From Flavobacteriales bacterium UBA972 (GTDB lineage Bacteria > Bacteroidota > Bacteroidia > Flavobacteriales > Schleiferiaceae), in NCBI GenBank assembly GCA_002292855.1, contig DBBY01000049.1, forward strand, positions 35,800 to 43,172: a stretch of 7,373 bases of DNA, written 5' to 3'. Made by a program: the position numbers and the translations under genes. Within the stretch, counting starts at the first letter, position 1; every line of letters starts with the position of its first letter. Below are positions 1 to 7,248 of the stretch, in pieces. The notes beneath the pieces are model-generated. The model had not been told where the DNA came from and searched no databases. It saw nothing but the letters and a program-made list of their open reading frames with translations.

Positions 1-966
1 GTGGAATCCTGGTCCGAGCGACTACTCATCACTGCGGTAATGCAGTCCGGCGCAGCCTCCGCGCCCGTGCAGGTGCTGGCCGTTGACCCCGAGCGCGAAG
101 CCCAGGTTTTTAAGGCACCGCGCCGCATGCACGAGGGGACTTTTGACTCCACCGGCATCACCTTGGGGCTCAAGCTGGCCGAGCAGCTCGGGGCGGGCCT
201 CGGCGACCGGGTCGTGCTGACCTTTCAAGATTTAAGGGGCGAAATCCACAGCAGCCTCTACCAAGTCAGCGGGATTTACGACGGAATCAGCAACCTCGTC
301 GAAGGCATTCAGGTCTATGTGCCCCTTGCCGAGCTGGCTCCCGAGCTTCTTGGCACTGCCGATTCCCTTCGCCAGCCCATGGTGGCGCACCAAATTCACT
401 TTAGGGTGCGGAACCTTGATTCCCTCGACCAAACGGTCAGCGAATTGACTGCCGCAGTGGCAAATCCCGGCTCAAGCGTCCTGCGCACCTGGCGCGCCAT
501 TAGCCCCGACCTGCGCTATGCCGACGAGGTGCTGGCCCAGTCGCTCCTGCTCTTTATGGCCGTAATTCTCTTTGCAATGGCCTTTGGAATCCTCAATACC
601 ATGCTCATGGCCATCCTCGAGCGCACCCGCGAACTCGGAATGCTCATGGCCATCGGCATGACGCGGCGCAAGGTCTTTCGGCTCGTGGTGCTCGAAACCC
701 TTCTTTTGAGCTTTGCAGGGCTGCCCCTGGGCCTGCTTCTCGGCCACCTCACCATTGCCGTCACGAGCCGCACCGGAATAAGCCTTGCCGGCGTCGAGAA
801 AGGCATGGCAGAACTCGGCCTCCAATCCACCATTTACCCCGTGCCGGTGCCCGAATACTTTTTGCCCGTGGCCCTTCTTGTGGCGGTGCTCGGGCTCCTG
901 TCGTCCCTCTACCCGGCTCGCAAGGCCCTGAAGCTAAATCCCATTGAAAGCATGCGCGTGCTATGA
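1..966 (+). CDS. ABC transporter permease, FtsX/MacB/LolC-like (5' end outside window)
   Basis: This is the C-terminal 321 residues of an inner-membrane permease. The reading frame is open from the first base, so the GTG at position 1 is probably an internal Val codon. Family proteins are usually about 400 residues, with a first membrane helix that would lie upstream of the window. Residues 1-170 look like the end of the extracytoplasmic MacB-type core domain. Three hydrophobic segments follow at about 181-205, 229-254 and 285-304. Between the first two is the family's coupling region, ERTRELGMLMAIGMTRRKV (207-225). The C-terminal YPARKALKLNPIESMRVL (304-321) is the typical FtsX-family ending. 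The stop overlaps the start of the ATPase gene in an ATGA, which suggests translational coupling. In known relatives such permeases use ATPase-driven shape changes to extract lipoproteins or move envelope substrates (LolCDE, MacB). The substrate here cannot be told from sequence. Confidence 0.93.
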   Translation: MESWSERLLITAVMQSGAASAPVQVLAVDPEREAQVFKAPRRMHEGTFDSTGITLGLKLAEQLGAGLGDRVVLTFQDLRGEIHSSLYQVSGIYDGISNLVEGIQVYVPLAELAPELLGTADSLRQPMVAHQIHFRVRNLDSLDQTVSELTAAVANPGSSVLRTWRAISPDLRYADEVLAQSLLLFMAVILFAMAFGILNTMLMAILERTRELGMLMAIGMTRRKVFRLVVLETLLLSFAGLPLGLLLGHLTIAVTSRTGISLAGVEKGMAELGLQSTIYPVPVPEYFLPVALLVAVLGLLSSLYPARKALKLNPIESMRVL

Positions 967-1643
967 CCAACCAAGCCCTTTTAAGCGTTCAAAACGTAGT
1001 AAAAACCTATGAATCCACTGCCGGCCCCGTGCAGGCGGTCTGCGGCGTTTCGCTGGAACTTCAGCGCGGAGCCTTCGCGGCGCTGGTCGGCCCCTCGGGC
1101 TGCGGCAAAACCACGCTCCTGAATGCCATCGGCGGCCTCGACTCGGTCACCTCAGGGCGGATTTGGATCGACGGCACCGAGATCACGGGGCTCAGCGACC
1201 GCAAAGTGATCGAGTTTCGCCTGCACCGCATTGGATTTGTTTTTCAGGCCTTTAACCTCGTACCGGTGCTCAATGCCTGGGAAAACGTCGCCTTTGTCAT
1301 GGAACTTCAGGGCCTTGGCATAAAGGCTCGGCGAGACCGCGCCTACGAACTTTTGTCGGCCGTTGGCCTCAGCGGCAAAGAAATTCAGCGGCCCGCCCAG
1401 CTCTCTGGGGGGCAGCAGCAGCGCGTGGCGGTAGCCCGCGCCCTAGCCTCTCGTCCCTCGCTCGTGCTGGCCGACGAACCCACCGCCAACCTCGATTCCA
1501 AGAGCACCGACAAGCTGCTCGACATCATGCGCGAGCTCAATCAAAAAGAGGGAACGACCTTTCTCTTTAGTACGCACGATCCTCGAGTGATTAGCCGCGC
1601 AGAAGTTCTGTTTCAGCTCGAAGACGGACGGCTACAGGCCTAG
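963..1643 (+). CDS. ABC transporter ATP-binding protein, LolD/MacB-type
   Basis: This 226-residue cytoplasmic ATPase is the partner of the upstream permease. All nucleotide-binding motifs are intact: Walker A GPSGCGKTT (43-51), Q-loop Gln95 in FVFQAFNL, signature LSGGQQQR (147-154), Walker B LVLADEP (167-173) with Asp171 and the catalytic Glu172, D-loop NLDS (176-179) and switch His205 in STHD. The length and the QRVAVARALASRPSLVLADEPTA-like region fit the LolD/MacB/FtsE branch of small ATPases that work with FtsX-fold permeases. The ATG start overlaps the permease stop by four bases, so the two are an operon. The last 12 bases overlap the 3' end of uvrC on the opposite strand. A LolD assignment is possible, but MacB-like exporters share every motif seen here, so no gene symbol is given. 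Confidence 0.95.
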   Translation: MTNQALLSVQNVVKTYESTAGPVQAVCGVSLELQRGAFAALVGPSGCGKTTLLNAIGGLDSVTSGRIWIDGTEITGLSDRKVIEFRLHRIGFVFQAFNLVPVLNAWENVAFVMELQGLGIKARRDRAYELLSAVGLSGKEIQRPAQLSGGQQQRVAVARALASRPSLVLADEPTANLDSKSTDKLLDIMRELNQKEGTTFLFSTHDPRVISRAEVLFQLEDGRLQA

Positions 1644-1670
1644 GGCCAGCCGAAGGGATTCCGCTTTTTT
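1629..1670 (+). terminator. Possible weak terminator hairpin at the end of the ABC operon
   Basis: The arms CGGCT (1629-1633) and AGCCG (1648-1652) pair, followed by GGCC (1637-1640) with GGCC (1644-1647). This gives a nine-pair stem with a three-base bulge (1634-1636). The three-base loop is TAG, the ATPase stop codon. A run of six T lies at 1665-1670, but 12 bases past the stem and not directly after it, so this is at best an atypical intrinsic terminator for + strand transcription. On the - strand no T run follows the hairpin. It lies wholly within coding sequence of one or both genes. Confidence 0.25.
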
Positions 1671-3428
1671 GGCTCCCACCGCGGCGACCAAAGTCTCGGG
1701 TTTGGACTTTCGAATTCCGGCCACCGACTTAAAGGTGTCGAGCAGAATTTGCACGGTCGCGGGGCCGACCCCGGGAATTCCGTCCAAGGCGCTGCTCAGG
1801 CCTGACTTGCTTCGGCGTGCCCGGTGGTGGGTAATTCCAAACCGGTGCGCCTCGTTGCGCGCCTGCTGAAGCACTTTAAGGGTTTCGGAGCGCTTGTCGA
1901 GGTAAAGTGGCACGCTGTCGTCGGGAAAGTAAAGTTCCTCTAAGCGTTTGGCAATGCCAATGAGGGCTACCCGCCCGCGGAGTCCGAGCTCGTCAAAAAC
2001 CTCTACGGCCGACGAGAGCTGACCCTTTCCTCCGTCGATGAGCACCAGCTGGGGCAGGGGTAATCCCTCGTTGAGTACCCGGGTGTAGCGCCGGGTCAGG
2101 GCCTCCTTCATGGTGGCAAAATCGTCGGGGCCCTCCACCGTTTTGACGTTAAAATGGCGGTATTCTGACTTGGCGGGCTTGCCGTCAATGAAGACCACGC
2201 AGGCCGACACGGGGTTGGTTCCCTGCGTGTTGGAGTTGTCAAAGCACTCGATGCGGCGCGGCTCACTGGGAAGCCTCAGATCCTTTTGCATTTGACGCAT
2301 TATGCGGTCGCTGTGCCGTTCGGGGTCAACCAGCTGCACGTTTTTAAGGCGCTCCACGCGGTAGGCACGGGCGTTGCGCTCCGACAGCTCCACGGCTGCG
2401 CGCTTATCGCCTCGCTGCGGCATCAGCACCTCAATGTTGGGCGGAACCACCTCGGGTTCCAGCGACACCAAGACCAGCTTGGCCTGGCTGGGGAAGCGTT
2501 CGCGCAGCTCCGCCATACCCATGGCCATGAGTTCTGCATCGCTCTCCTCGAGGCGCTTGCGAAGCTCGAGGGTGAAGCTTTGAATGACTGCGCCGTCGCG
2601 TATGTGCAGCATGTTGACGTAGCCGTACTCTGCGTCGCTGAGCAGCGAAAAAACATCAACCGAACCCAAGGCGGGATTCAAAACGGTCGATTTTGACTGA
2701 TAGAGGTCGAGCCGGTCGAGGCGCTCCTTGACAAACTGAGCAGCCTCAAACTCTTGACTCGCCGAATGAGCCATCATCTGCCCATAAAGGCGGTCTCGAG
2801 TAGACCGAAGGTCTCCGCGCAAAAGAAGGCGTGCGCCCGTCACATCAGCCAGGTAGCTTGCCTCGTCCTGAAGGCCCTCGCAGGGCGCTAGGCAACGCTT
2901 AATATGGAACTCCAGGCAGGCCCGGTACTTGCCCGATTCAATAGCCGCGGCCTCCATGGGCAGCTGGCAGGTGCGAAGCGTGAAAACCTCCTTAATGATG
3001 TCGAGCATGGTGTACATCATCTTGACGGACGCATAGGGACCAAAGTATTCTGACCCATCTTCAATGCGGCGGCGCGTGGCAAAAACCCGCGGAAAGCGCT
3101 CCTTTTTAATGCAAATCCAGGGGTAGGTTTTGCCGTCTTTGAGGTTGATGTTGTAGCGCGGCTGGTGCTTCTTAATCAGCGTATTCTCCAAGAGCAGGGC
3201 ATCAAACTCGGTCTCGGTGACGATGGTCTTGATGTCGGCCACCTTGCGCACCAGCATGCTCAGTCGGGCGGACTCGTGGTTCTTTTGAAAGTAGGAACCA
3301 ACGCGCTTCTTGAGGTTTTTGGCCTTGCCGATGTACAAAATCACACCATCCTTGTCGATGTGGTGGTAAACCCCCGGTCGCTCGGGCAGCGTCCGAAGCA
3401 GGGTTTTGATATGTTCACTCCACTCCAC
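1632..3428 (-). CDS. uvrC: Excinuclease ABC subunit C (UvrC)
   Basis: UvrC is the dual-incision nuclease of nucleotide excision repair; it joins the UvrB-DNA complex and cuts on both sides of a lesion. The 598 residues match the usual length. The N-terminal GIY-YIG nuclease shows GVY (19-21), LYIGKAKNLKKRV (31-43) with the likely catalytic Arg42, and Glu81 in LLENTLIKKHQPRYN. Four cysteines, C154, C171, C179 and C183, match the spacing type of the UvrC iron-sulfur cluster. A UvrB-binding UVR segment lies near 208-241. The RNase H-like second nuclease contains FDNSN (Asp397), LVLIDGGKGQL (Asp465) and NEAHRF (His528). Two helix-hairpin-helix motifs end the protein (IPGVGPATV at 551-559; AAVGAKKAESL at 582-592). 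The start is GTG at 3428: an in-frame TAG lies just upstream and the next in-frame ATG, codon 58, is too late. No clear Shine-Dalgarno is seen, as is usual in this phylum. Confidence 0.98.
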   Translation of the reverse strand: MEWSEHIKTLLRTLPERPGVYHHIDKDGVILYIGKAKNLKKRVGSYFQKNHESARLSMLVRKVADIKTIVTETEFDALLLENTLIKKHQPRYNINLKDGKTYPWICIKKERFPRVFATRRRIEDGSEYFGPYASVKMMYTMLDIIKEVFTLRTCQLPMEAAAIESGKYRACLEFHIKRCLAPCEGLQDEASYLADVTGARLLLRGDLRSTRDRLYGQMMAHSASQEFEAAQFVKERLDRLDLYQSKSTVLNPALGSVDVFSLLSDAEYGYVNMLHIRDGAVIQSFTLELRKRLEESDAELMAMGMAELRERFPSQAKLVLVSLEPEVVPPNIEVLMPQRGDKRAAVELSERNARAYRVERLKNVQLVDPERHSDRIMRQMQKDLRLPSEPRRIECFDNSNTQGTNPVSACVVFIDGKPAKSEYRHFNVKTVEGPDDFATMKEALTRRYTRVLNEGLPLPQLVLIDGGKGQLSSAVEVFDELGLRGRVALIGIAKRLEELYFPDDSVPLYLDKRSETLKVLQQARNEAHRFGITHHRARRSKSGLSSALDGIPGVGPATVQILLDTFKSVAGIRKSKPETLVAAVGAKKAESLRLALGL

Positions 3429-3432
3429 GGCA

Positions 3433-3440
3433 CAAAACTA
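3433..3440 (-). promoter_or_regulatory. Possible -7 element before uvrC (TAGTTTTG)
   Basis: On the - strand TAGTTTTG matches the Bacteroidota -7 consensus TAnnTTTG exactly. Only four bases separate it from the uvrC GTG, so transcription would begin at or very near the start codon and give a leaderless or nearly leaderless message. No convincing TTTG/TTG -33 element sits about 20 bases upstream; that position is taken by the GC-rich hairpin. The match may therefore be chance, with uvrC expressed by readthrough from the gene before it. Confidence 0.2.
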
Positions 3441-3444
3441 ACGA

Positions 3445-3474
3445 GCCCCCGGCCGGAACGCATCCGTCGGGGGC
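3445..3474 (-). terminator. GC-rich hairpin between the surface-protein gene and uvrC
   Basis: In the 74-base gap (3429-3502), GCCCCCG (3445-3451) pairs perfectly with CGGGGGC (3468-3474). After a small internal loop, CGG (3454-3456) pairs with CCG (3464-3466), leaving a seven-base loop. Read on the - strand, the stem is followed by TCGTTAGTTTTG, which is T-rich but not a clean T run. It could be a weak intrinsic terminator or an mRNA-stabilising 3' stem for the surface-protein gene, or a structure in the uvrC leader. The rest of the gap is A/T-rich, with two copies of CCTAAA (3482-3487 and 3491-3496, + strand) just after the stop codon. Confidence 0.45.
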
Positions 3475-3502
3475 CCAATTGCCTAAAAAACCTAAAATTT
3501 CG

Positions 3503-5677
3503 CTAGAGTATCGTGACCGTGCCCTTCAACTCGAGGCGCGCGTTGTTGGGATTGTCCGCCAGGTTAATGATGTAGAAATACACACCATCGGCCAGCTTGC
3601 TTCCCGACATGTCGCGACCCTCCCAGGGCTGAGCATTGTCGTAGTTCTCGTTGCGGTAAACCACCTTGCCGTAGCGATTCATCACCGTGACCACCCGCAA
3701 CGTCGTGTAGGACATGATTCCGCGCACATTAAAGACATCGTTTTGACCGTCGCCGTTGGGCGTCATCACGTTGGGCACAATAACCGTATCAATCGGCGGA
3801 ATCGGCGGCACAGGCTCACCAAACTCAATCCAGTTGGAATATGCCGTGTCTTGCATCGGATTCACCGTGAAGGTGCTGTCTGGCCCGAGGCTGTCGCGCA
3901 CCGTGCGAACCCGCACCGCGTACTGGCCCGGCGCCAAACCTGGGTTATTCACCACCACAAAAGAGTCGAGCATCGGGGCTCCGTAGTCGGTCCAGAGGTA
4001 GGTTCCTGGGGGCGTTCCCGGCACGTTGCGGCCAAACTGAACCTGGTACATTGCAGAATCCCAAGCGTTGTAGGAGCTCCAAGCCACCGGAATCGACTGG
4101 GTATTGGTCATGTCACCGCGAAGCCAAATGCTCTTTACCGTATCGGTCGAAGGCTGCGTAAACCCGTTGACAATGGCGTCGGCATAATATCGGTAGTACT
4201 TGGTGTCGACCATGTTGGCATCAACACTCAAGTCAACCCAGTCGCGCAGGTTGGTGTCGTTAGTGGTGAAGGCCACCTGGTAGGAGACTCCGCTGTCGGC
4301 CGAGCGATGAACGCGCCACATGTTAAAGAGGTAGCGAGGCAGGGTTGTGGTATCAACGTCCCAATAGATATGGGGATGCTCGTCGGCGTCGATGCTCACG
4401 TTGGTGAGGTCCATGGCAAGATCCACGCAGTCGTCCACGATCAAAACAATGGTATCAAACTCGTTCATGTCTTTGCCGCACTTGTTGAGCAGGGTATTGC
4501 CGTCGTTGCCCTTCTTGGAGTACAGGTAGTATATACCATTCATCGAAAGGGGCTTAAATAGCTTGACCAAAAGGGTGGTGGACTCCCCGTTGACGTCGCA
4601 GTTGGGAATCAGGGCTTTAATTGGAATCGGCTGCCCATTGGGATTGGTGAGGCGAAAGTCCGAACCGTCGGGAGAAACCGACTGGCACTGAATGGCGAGG
4701 GTGAAATTTAGCAGTACGGTAGAGTCGAGGCAGTTGTAGTCTTTGGTTTGGCGGCCTTGGGCGTCTAAACTCACCCCTGGAGCCGTGGGATCGAGCCGCA
4801 CGCCGGCATTCACCGAAGTATTGCAGTTGCCCGCCACGGTTACCTGAATCTCTCGGTTGGACGAGCCCACCTTGACCCATACGAAGAAGGTGGAATCAAA
4901 ACGATACTCATTGACCCGTATGGCAATTACCGAAGTTTCTACCGTATTGGCCACAAAGGAGATGTTTCCTGACATCTGGTTCATCGTAAATGGTCCAAAC
5001 GGGAAGGTGTGAATGGGCTGAGTAAAACTAAACGTTGCCGCGTAGGGAACCGGGTTGTTGGGTCCGTTGTTTCGGGCCGGAACCAGCTCGTACTGAAGCG
5101 AGTCGCCATTGGGCTCTGTCGCATTTTGCAGGTAGTTAATGTAGCCGCCAATGCATATGTAGCTAATTGGGCGTGATAAAAATGCCGGCGACGAATTAGT
5201 GCCCAAGGTGTTGTTCAATTCCGCCTCAAAGTAGAATCCGACCCCTGCAGATCCGGTGATTCCGGTTATCCCGGCTGGGCGGCAGCACTGACTCCAAGAC
5301 ATTTTATAGTCCGGGCACTGCTGGCTCAAAATCACAAAACCAGTGTAAATGCGCACCATTGGGGTAAAAATCGCAGATGCCTGAGGAATGCAGTCGTAGG
5401 CTCCATATAGCGCTGCCGAGAATTCGGGCACCGAAAGATTCACGGTGACGCTTTGACTGGTGCCGCAGCTCGACGACGCCACTTGAACAATCTCGGTGGC
5501 CCCCATGCCGATTCCTGTTGCCTCGCGGTAAATAACCAGCTTGATCCGGTATTGGTTGGGCACGCCCGACGAATCGCCCACGTACTTGTACTGAATATCT
5601 CCACCAATAATGTGCGAGGCTTGGCTTGCAACCGGAGCAAGCACAAGGAGAAGAAGGATTAAGCGAAATAGGCGCAT
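3503..5677 (-). CDS. Secreted surface protein with type IX secretion (gliding-motility type) C-terminal domain
   Basis: The predicted 724-residue protein starts MRLFRLILLLLVLAPVASQA, a clear signal peptide with likely cleavage after Ala20, giving a mature N-terminus of SHIIGGD. This SHIIGGD opening is one I recognise from Bacteroidota surface proteins of unknown function. The first 420 residues contain 12 cysteines (for example 71, 96, 121, 131, 132), suggesting disulfides outside the cytoplasm. Two segments, about 418-511 and 518-618, look like fibronectin III-type beta domains. A proline-rich linker (PVPPIPPI) leads to the C-terminal 92 residues (633-724), with VPNVMTPNGDGQND, NRYGKVVYRN, W-x-G and LADGVYFY. 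This is the gliding-motility-associated CHU_C/type B sorting domain, recognised by the type IX secretion system. The frame is open to 5743, but the ATG at 5677 is preferred: it begins the signal peptide and lies downstream of the likely promoter. The function (adhesion, matrix or other) is not shown. Confidence 0.92.
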   Translation of the reverse strand: MRLFRLILLLLVLAPVASQASHIIGGDIQYKYVGDSSGVPNQYRIKLVIYREATGIGMGATEIVQVASSSCGTSQSVTVNLSVPEFSAALYGAYDCIPQASAIFTPMVRIYTGFVILSQQCPDYKMSWSQCCRPAGITGITGSAGVGFYFEAELNNTLGTNSSPAFLSRPISYICIGGYINYLQNATEPNGDSLQYELVPARNNGPNNPVPYAATFSFTQPIHTFPFGPFTMNQMSGNISFVANTVETSVIAIRVNEYRFDSTFFVWVKVGSSNREIQVTVAGNCNTSVNAGVRLDPTAPGVSLDAQGRQTKDYNCLDSTVLLNFTLAIQCQSVSPDGSDFRLTNPNGQPIPIKALIPNCDVNGESTTLLVKLFKPLSMNGIYYLYSKKGNDGNTLLNKCGKDMNEFDTIVLIVDDCVDLAMDLTNVSIDADEHPHIYWDVDTTTLPRYLFNMWRVHRSADSGVSYQVAFTTNDTNLRDWVDLSVDANMVDTKYYRYYADAIVNGFTQPSTDTVKSIWLRGDMTNTQSIPVAWSSYNAWDSAMYQVQFGRNVPGTPPGTYLWTDYGAPMLDSFVVVNNPGLAPGQYAVRVRTVRDSLGPDSTFTVNPMQDTAYSNWIEFGEPVPPIPPIDTVIVPNVMTPNGDGQNDVFNVRGIMSYTTLRVVTVMNRYGKVVYRNENYDNAQPWEGRDMSGSKLADGVYFYIINLADNPNNARLELKGTVTIL

Positions 5678-5700
5678 GGTGGCATTTATTTTAGTACTTA

Positions 5701-5732
5701 CAAACATACTTCGACTCATCGATTGATGCCAA
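5701..5732 (-). promoter_or_regulatory. Bacteroidota-type promoter of the surface-protein gene
   Basis: On the - strand TATGTTTG (5701-5708) matches the Bacteroidota -7 consensus TAnnTTTG exactly. A partial -33 element, TTGG (5729-5732), lies 20 bases upstream; another TTTG (5735-5738) is 26 bases upstream. Transcription would start a few bases past 5701, giving a short A-rich leader of about 17 bases before the ATG at 5677. The in-frame starts at 5743, 5719 and 5707 all begin upstream of or within the element, which argues against them. The 98-base gap after rpoN holds no clear terminator. Confidence 0.55.
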
Positions 5733-5775
5733 GGCAAATCCAAATCCGCGCAACCTCAATGAGTCAGCGCCGAGC

Positions 5776-7248
5776 CTAAAGCGTTTTGCGCAAACGGGCC
5801 ACCGGCAATCCAAGCTGCTCGCGGTACTTGGCCACCGTGCGGCGAGCAATAGGGTAGCCCTTGTCTTTGAGCAAGACAGCCAAAGCATCGTCGGTGAGCG
5901 GGTCGCGCGAATCTTCTTCGCCAATGCTCTCCTCGAGTATTTTTTTTATCTCTCGAGTCGAAACCTCTTCTCCCTCAGCATTCGTCATGCTCTCGCTAAA
6001 AAAACGCTTAATCAAAAAAGTGCCAAAGGGAGTCTGCACGTACTTCTGGCTTGCCACCCGGCTTACCGTCGAAATATCCATGCCCACCTCATCGGCAATG
6101 TCTTTGAGAATCATCGGTTTAAGCTTGCGGTCGTCGCCTGTTAAAAAGTAATCCTCTTGGTAGCGCATTATCGCGGACATCGTGAGCAGCAGGGTCTGCT
6201 GGCGCTGCTTAATGGCCTCGATAAACCACTTCGCGCTGTCAATTTTGCCCTTGATAAAGGAGAATGCCTCCTTTTGCTTGTCGCTGTCAAAGCCCTTAGC
6301 CTGCCGGTAGTGCGCGAGCATTTCTTTGTATTCGCGGCTCACATTCAATTCGGGCGCATTGCGGCCATTGAGCTTGAGTTCCAGCTTGCCGTCGATCGCA
6401 GTCACCAAAAAATCGGGCACCACCACCTGACTGGGTTCCGCGCCCTGCGTGGCGCTGCCGCCCGGTTTGGGGTTAATTCGGCTAATCTCTTCGAGTGCGG
6501 ACTTTAATCCCTCTTCGTTGGTGCCAAGCCCCTGCATCATGCGGCTGTAGTGGCGCTTGGCGAGCTCGTCAAAGTAGCGGACCACAAGGGCTCGAGCGTT
6601 GAGTACGGTCGGCGTGTCGGGGCGGCGGGCAAGCTGAAGCGTCATGCATTCCTGCAGGTTGCGGGCGCCCACTCCCGCAGGATCCATGGACTGTACCACG
6701 CGCAGGGCTTCTTCGAGCTCGCTGGGTTCAATGAAAATTCCGAGCGAGAACGCCAGGTCGTCGACAATGTCGACCAGCTCGCGGCGCAGGTAGCCGTCGT
6801 CGTCCAGCGTGCCGATGAGGTACTTGCACAGGGCCTCCTTTTGGGGAGCCAGAGAGCGCAGGGCGAGCTGCTCGTGAAGCACGTCGCTCAGGTCCATTCG
6901 CGCTACAATGGGCGCCTCATAGGTTTCGTCGTCGGCCGAATAGTTGTTGGCATTCAGTCGGTACTCGGGCGTGTCGTCAAACAGTTCCTCCGAAAAATCC
7001 TGTTCCTTGGATTCAGTATATCGCTCGTCTTCTTCTGCACTGCTGTAGTCGTCTTCGGGGGCCTCGTAGTCGGTCTCAAAGGGGTCTTCGTCGGCCTGAC
7101 TCTCGGTTTCGAGGGCCGGATTCACCTCGAGCTCCTCCTGAATGCGGTCCTCTAAAGCCTGCGTGGGCAGCTGAATCAGCTTCATGAGCTGAATCTGCTG
7201 CGGCGACAGCTTCTGCTGGAGCTTTAAAACCTGGGACTGACGAAGCAC
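5776..7248 (-). CDS. rpoN: RNA polymerase sigma-54 factor (RpoN)
   Basis: Sigma-54 directs RNA polymerase to -24/-12 promoters, which open only with an ATP-driven enhancer-binding activator. The 490 residues show the full domain order. Region I (1-48), rich in Gln and Leu, includes LSPQQIQLMKLIQLPT and contacts the activator. An acidic region II follows, in which 24 of residues 51-110 are Asp or Glu. The core-binding region spans about 115-305. A helix-turn-helix region begins near 380 (LKDIADEVGMDISTVSRV), and the diagnostic RpoN box ARRTVAKYRE is at 468-477. The start is GTG at 7248, because sigma-54 proteins typically begin with MLKQS-like sequence and this gives MLRQS. AGG four bases upstream is a weak ribosome-binding site. 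The gene begins 14 bases after asnS, which suggests co-transcription. No matching activator gene is in the window. Confidence 0.98.
   Translation of the reverse strand: MLRQSQVLKLQQKLSPQQIQLMKLIQLPTQALEDRIQEELEVNPALETESQADEDPFETDYEAPEDDYSSAEEDERYTESKEQDFSEELFDDTPEYRLNANNYSADDETYEAPIVARMDLSDVLHEQLALRSLAPQKEALCKYLIGTLDDDGYLRRELVDIVDDLAFSLGIFIEPSELEEALRVVQSMDPAGVGARNLQECMTLQLARRPDTPTVLNARALVVRYFDELAKRHYSRMMQGLGTNEEGLKSALEEISRINPKPGGSATQGAEPSQVVVPDFLVTAIDGKLELKLNGRNAPELNVSREYKEMLAHYRQAKGFDSDKQKEAFSFIKGKIDSAKWFIEAIKQRQQTLLLTMSAIMRYQEDYFLTGDDRKLKPMILKDIADEVGMDISTVSRVASQKYVQTPFGTFLIKRFFSESMTNAEGEEVSTREIKKILEESIGEEDSRDPLTDDALAVLLKDKGYPIARRTVAKYREQLGLPVARLRKTL

Noticed and set aside
472..970. Several - strand frames of 69-117 codons within the permease gene
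   Set aside because: They are antisense to a conserved FtsX-type permease and rich in His, Glu and Ala or Arg, Ser and Met, without domain features.
3479..4561. 360-codon open frame on the + strand, antisense to the surface-protein gene
   Set aside because: It has an odd composition, very rich in Val, His and Ile, and no recognisable domain. It begins at a TTG and mirrors the codon bias of the opposite strand, where signal peptide and sorting domain prove the real gene.
5659..5685. Eight-codon upstream reading frame (ATG at 5685) overlapping the surface-protein start
   Set aside because: It is very short and out of frame, with no ribosome-binding signal. One such ATG in an A-rich leader is expected by chance.
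5711..5732. Possible sigma-54 promoter (TTGGCAT on the - strand, 5726-5732) just after rpoN
   Set aside because: The -24 half resembles the consensus, but the -12 position reads GATG instead of TTGC, so the essential GC is missing. The sigma-70-type TATGTTTG fits better.
6550..7155. 201-codon + strand frame antisense to rpoN
   Set aside because: The - strand encodes clear sigma-54 regions throughout. The + frame shows no motif, and its hydrophobic stretch is the complement of the acidic region II codons.
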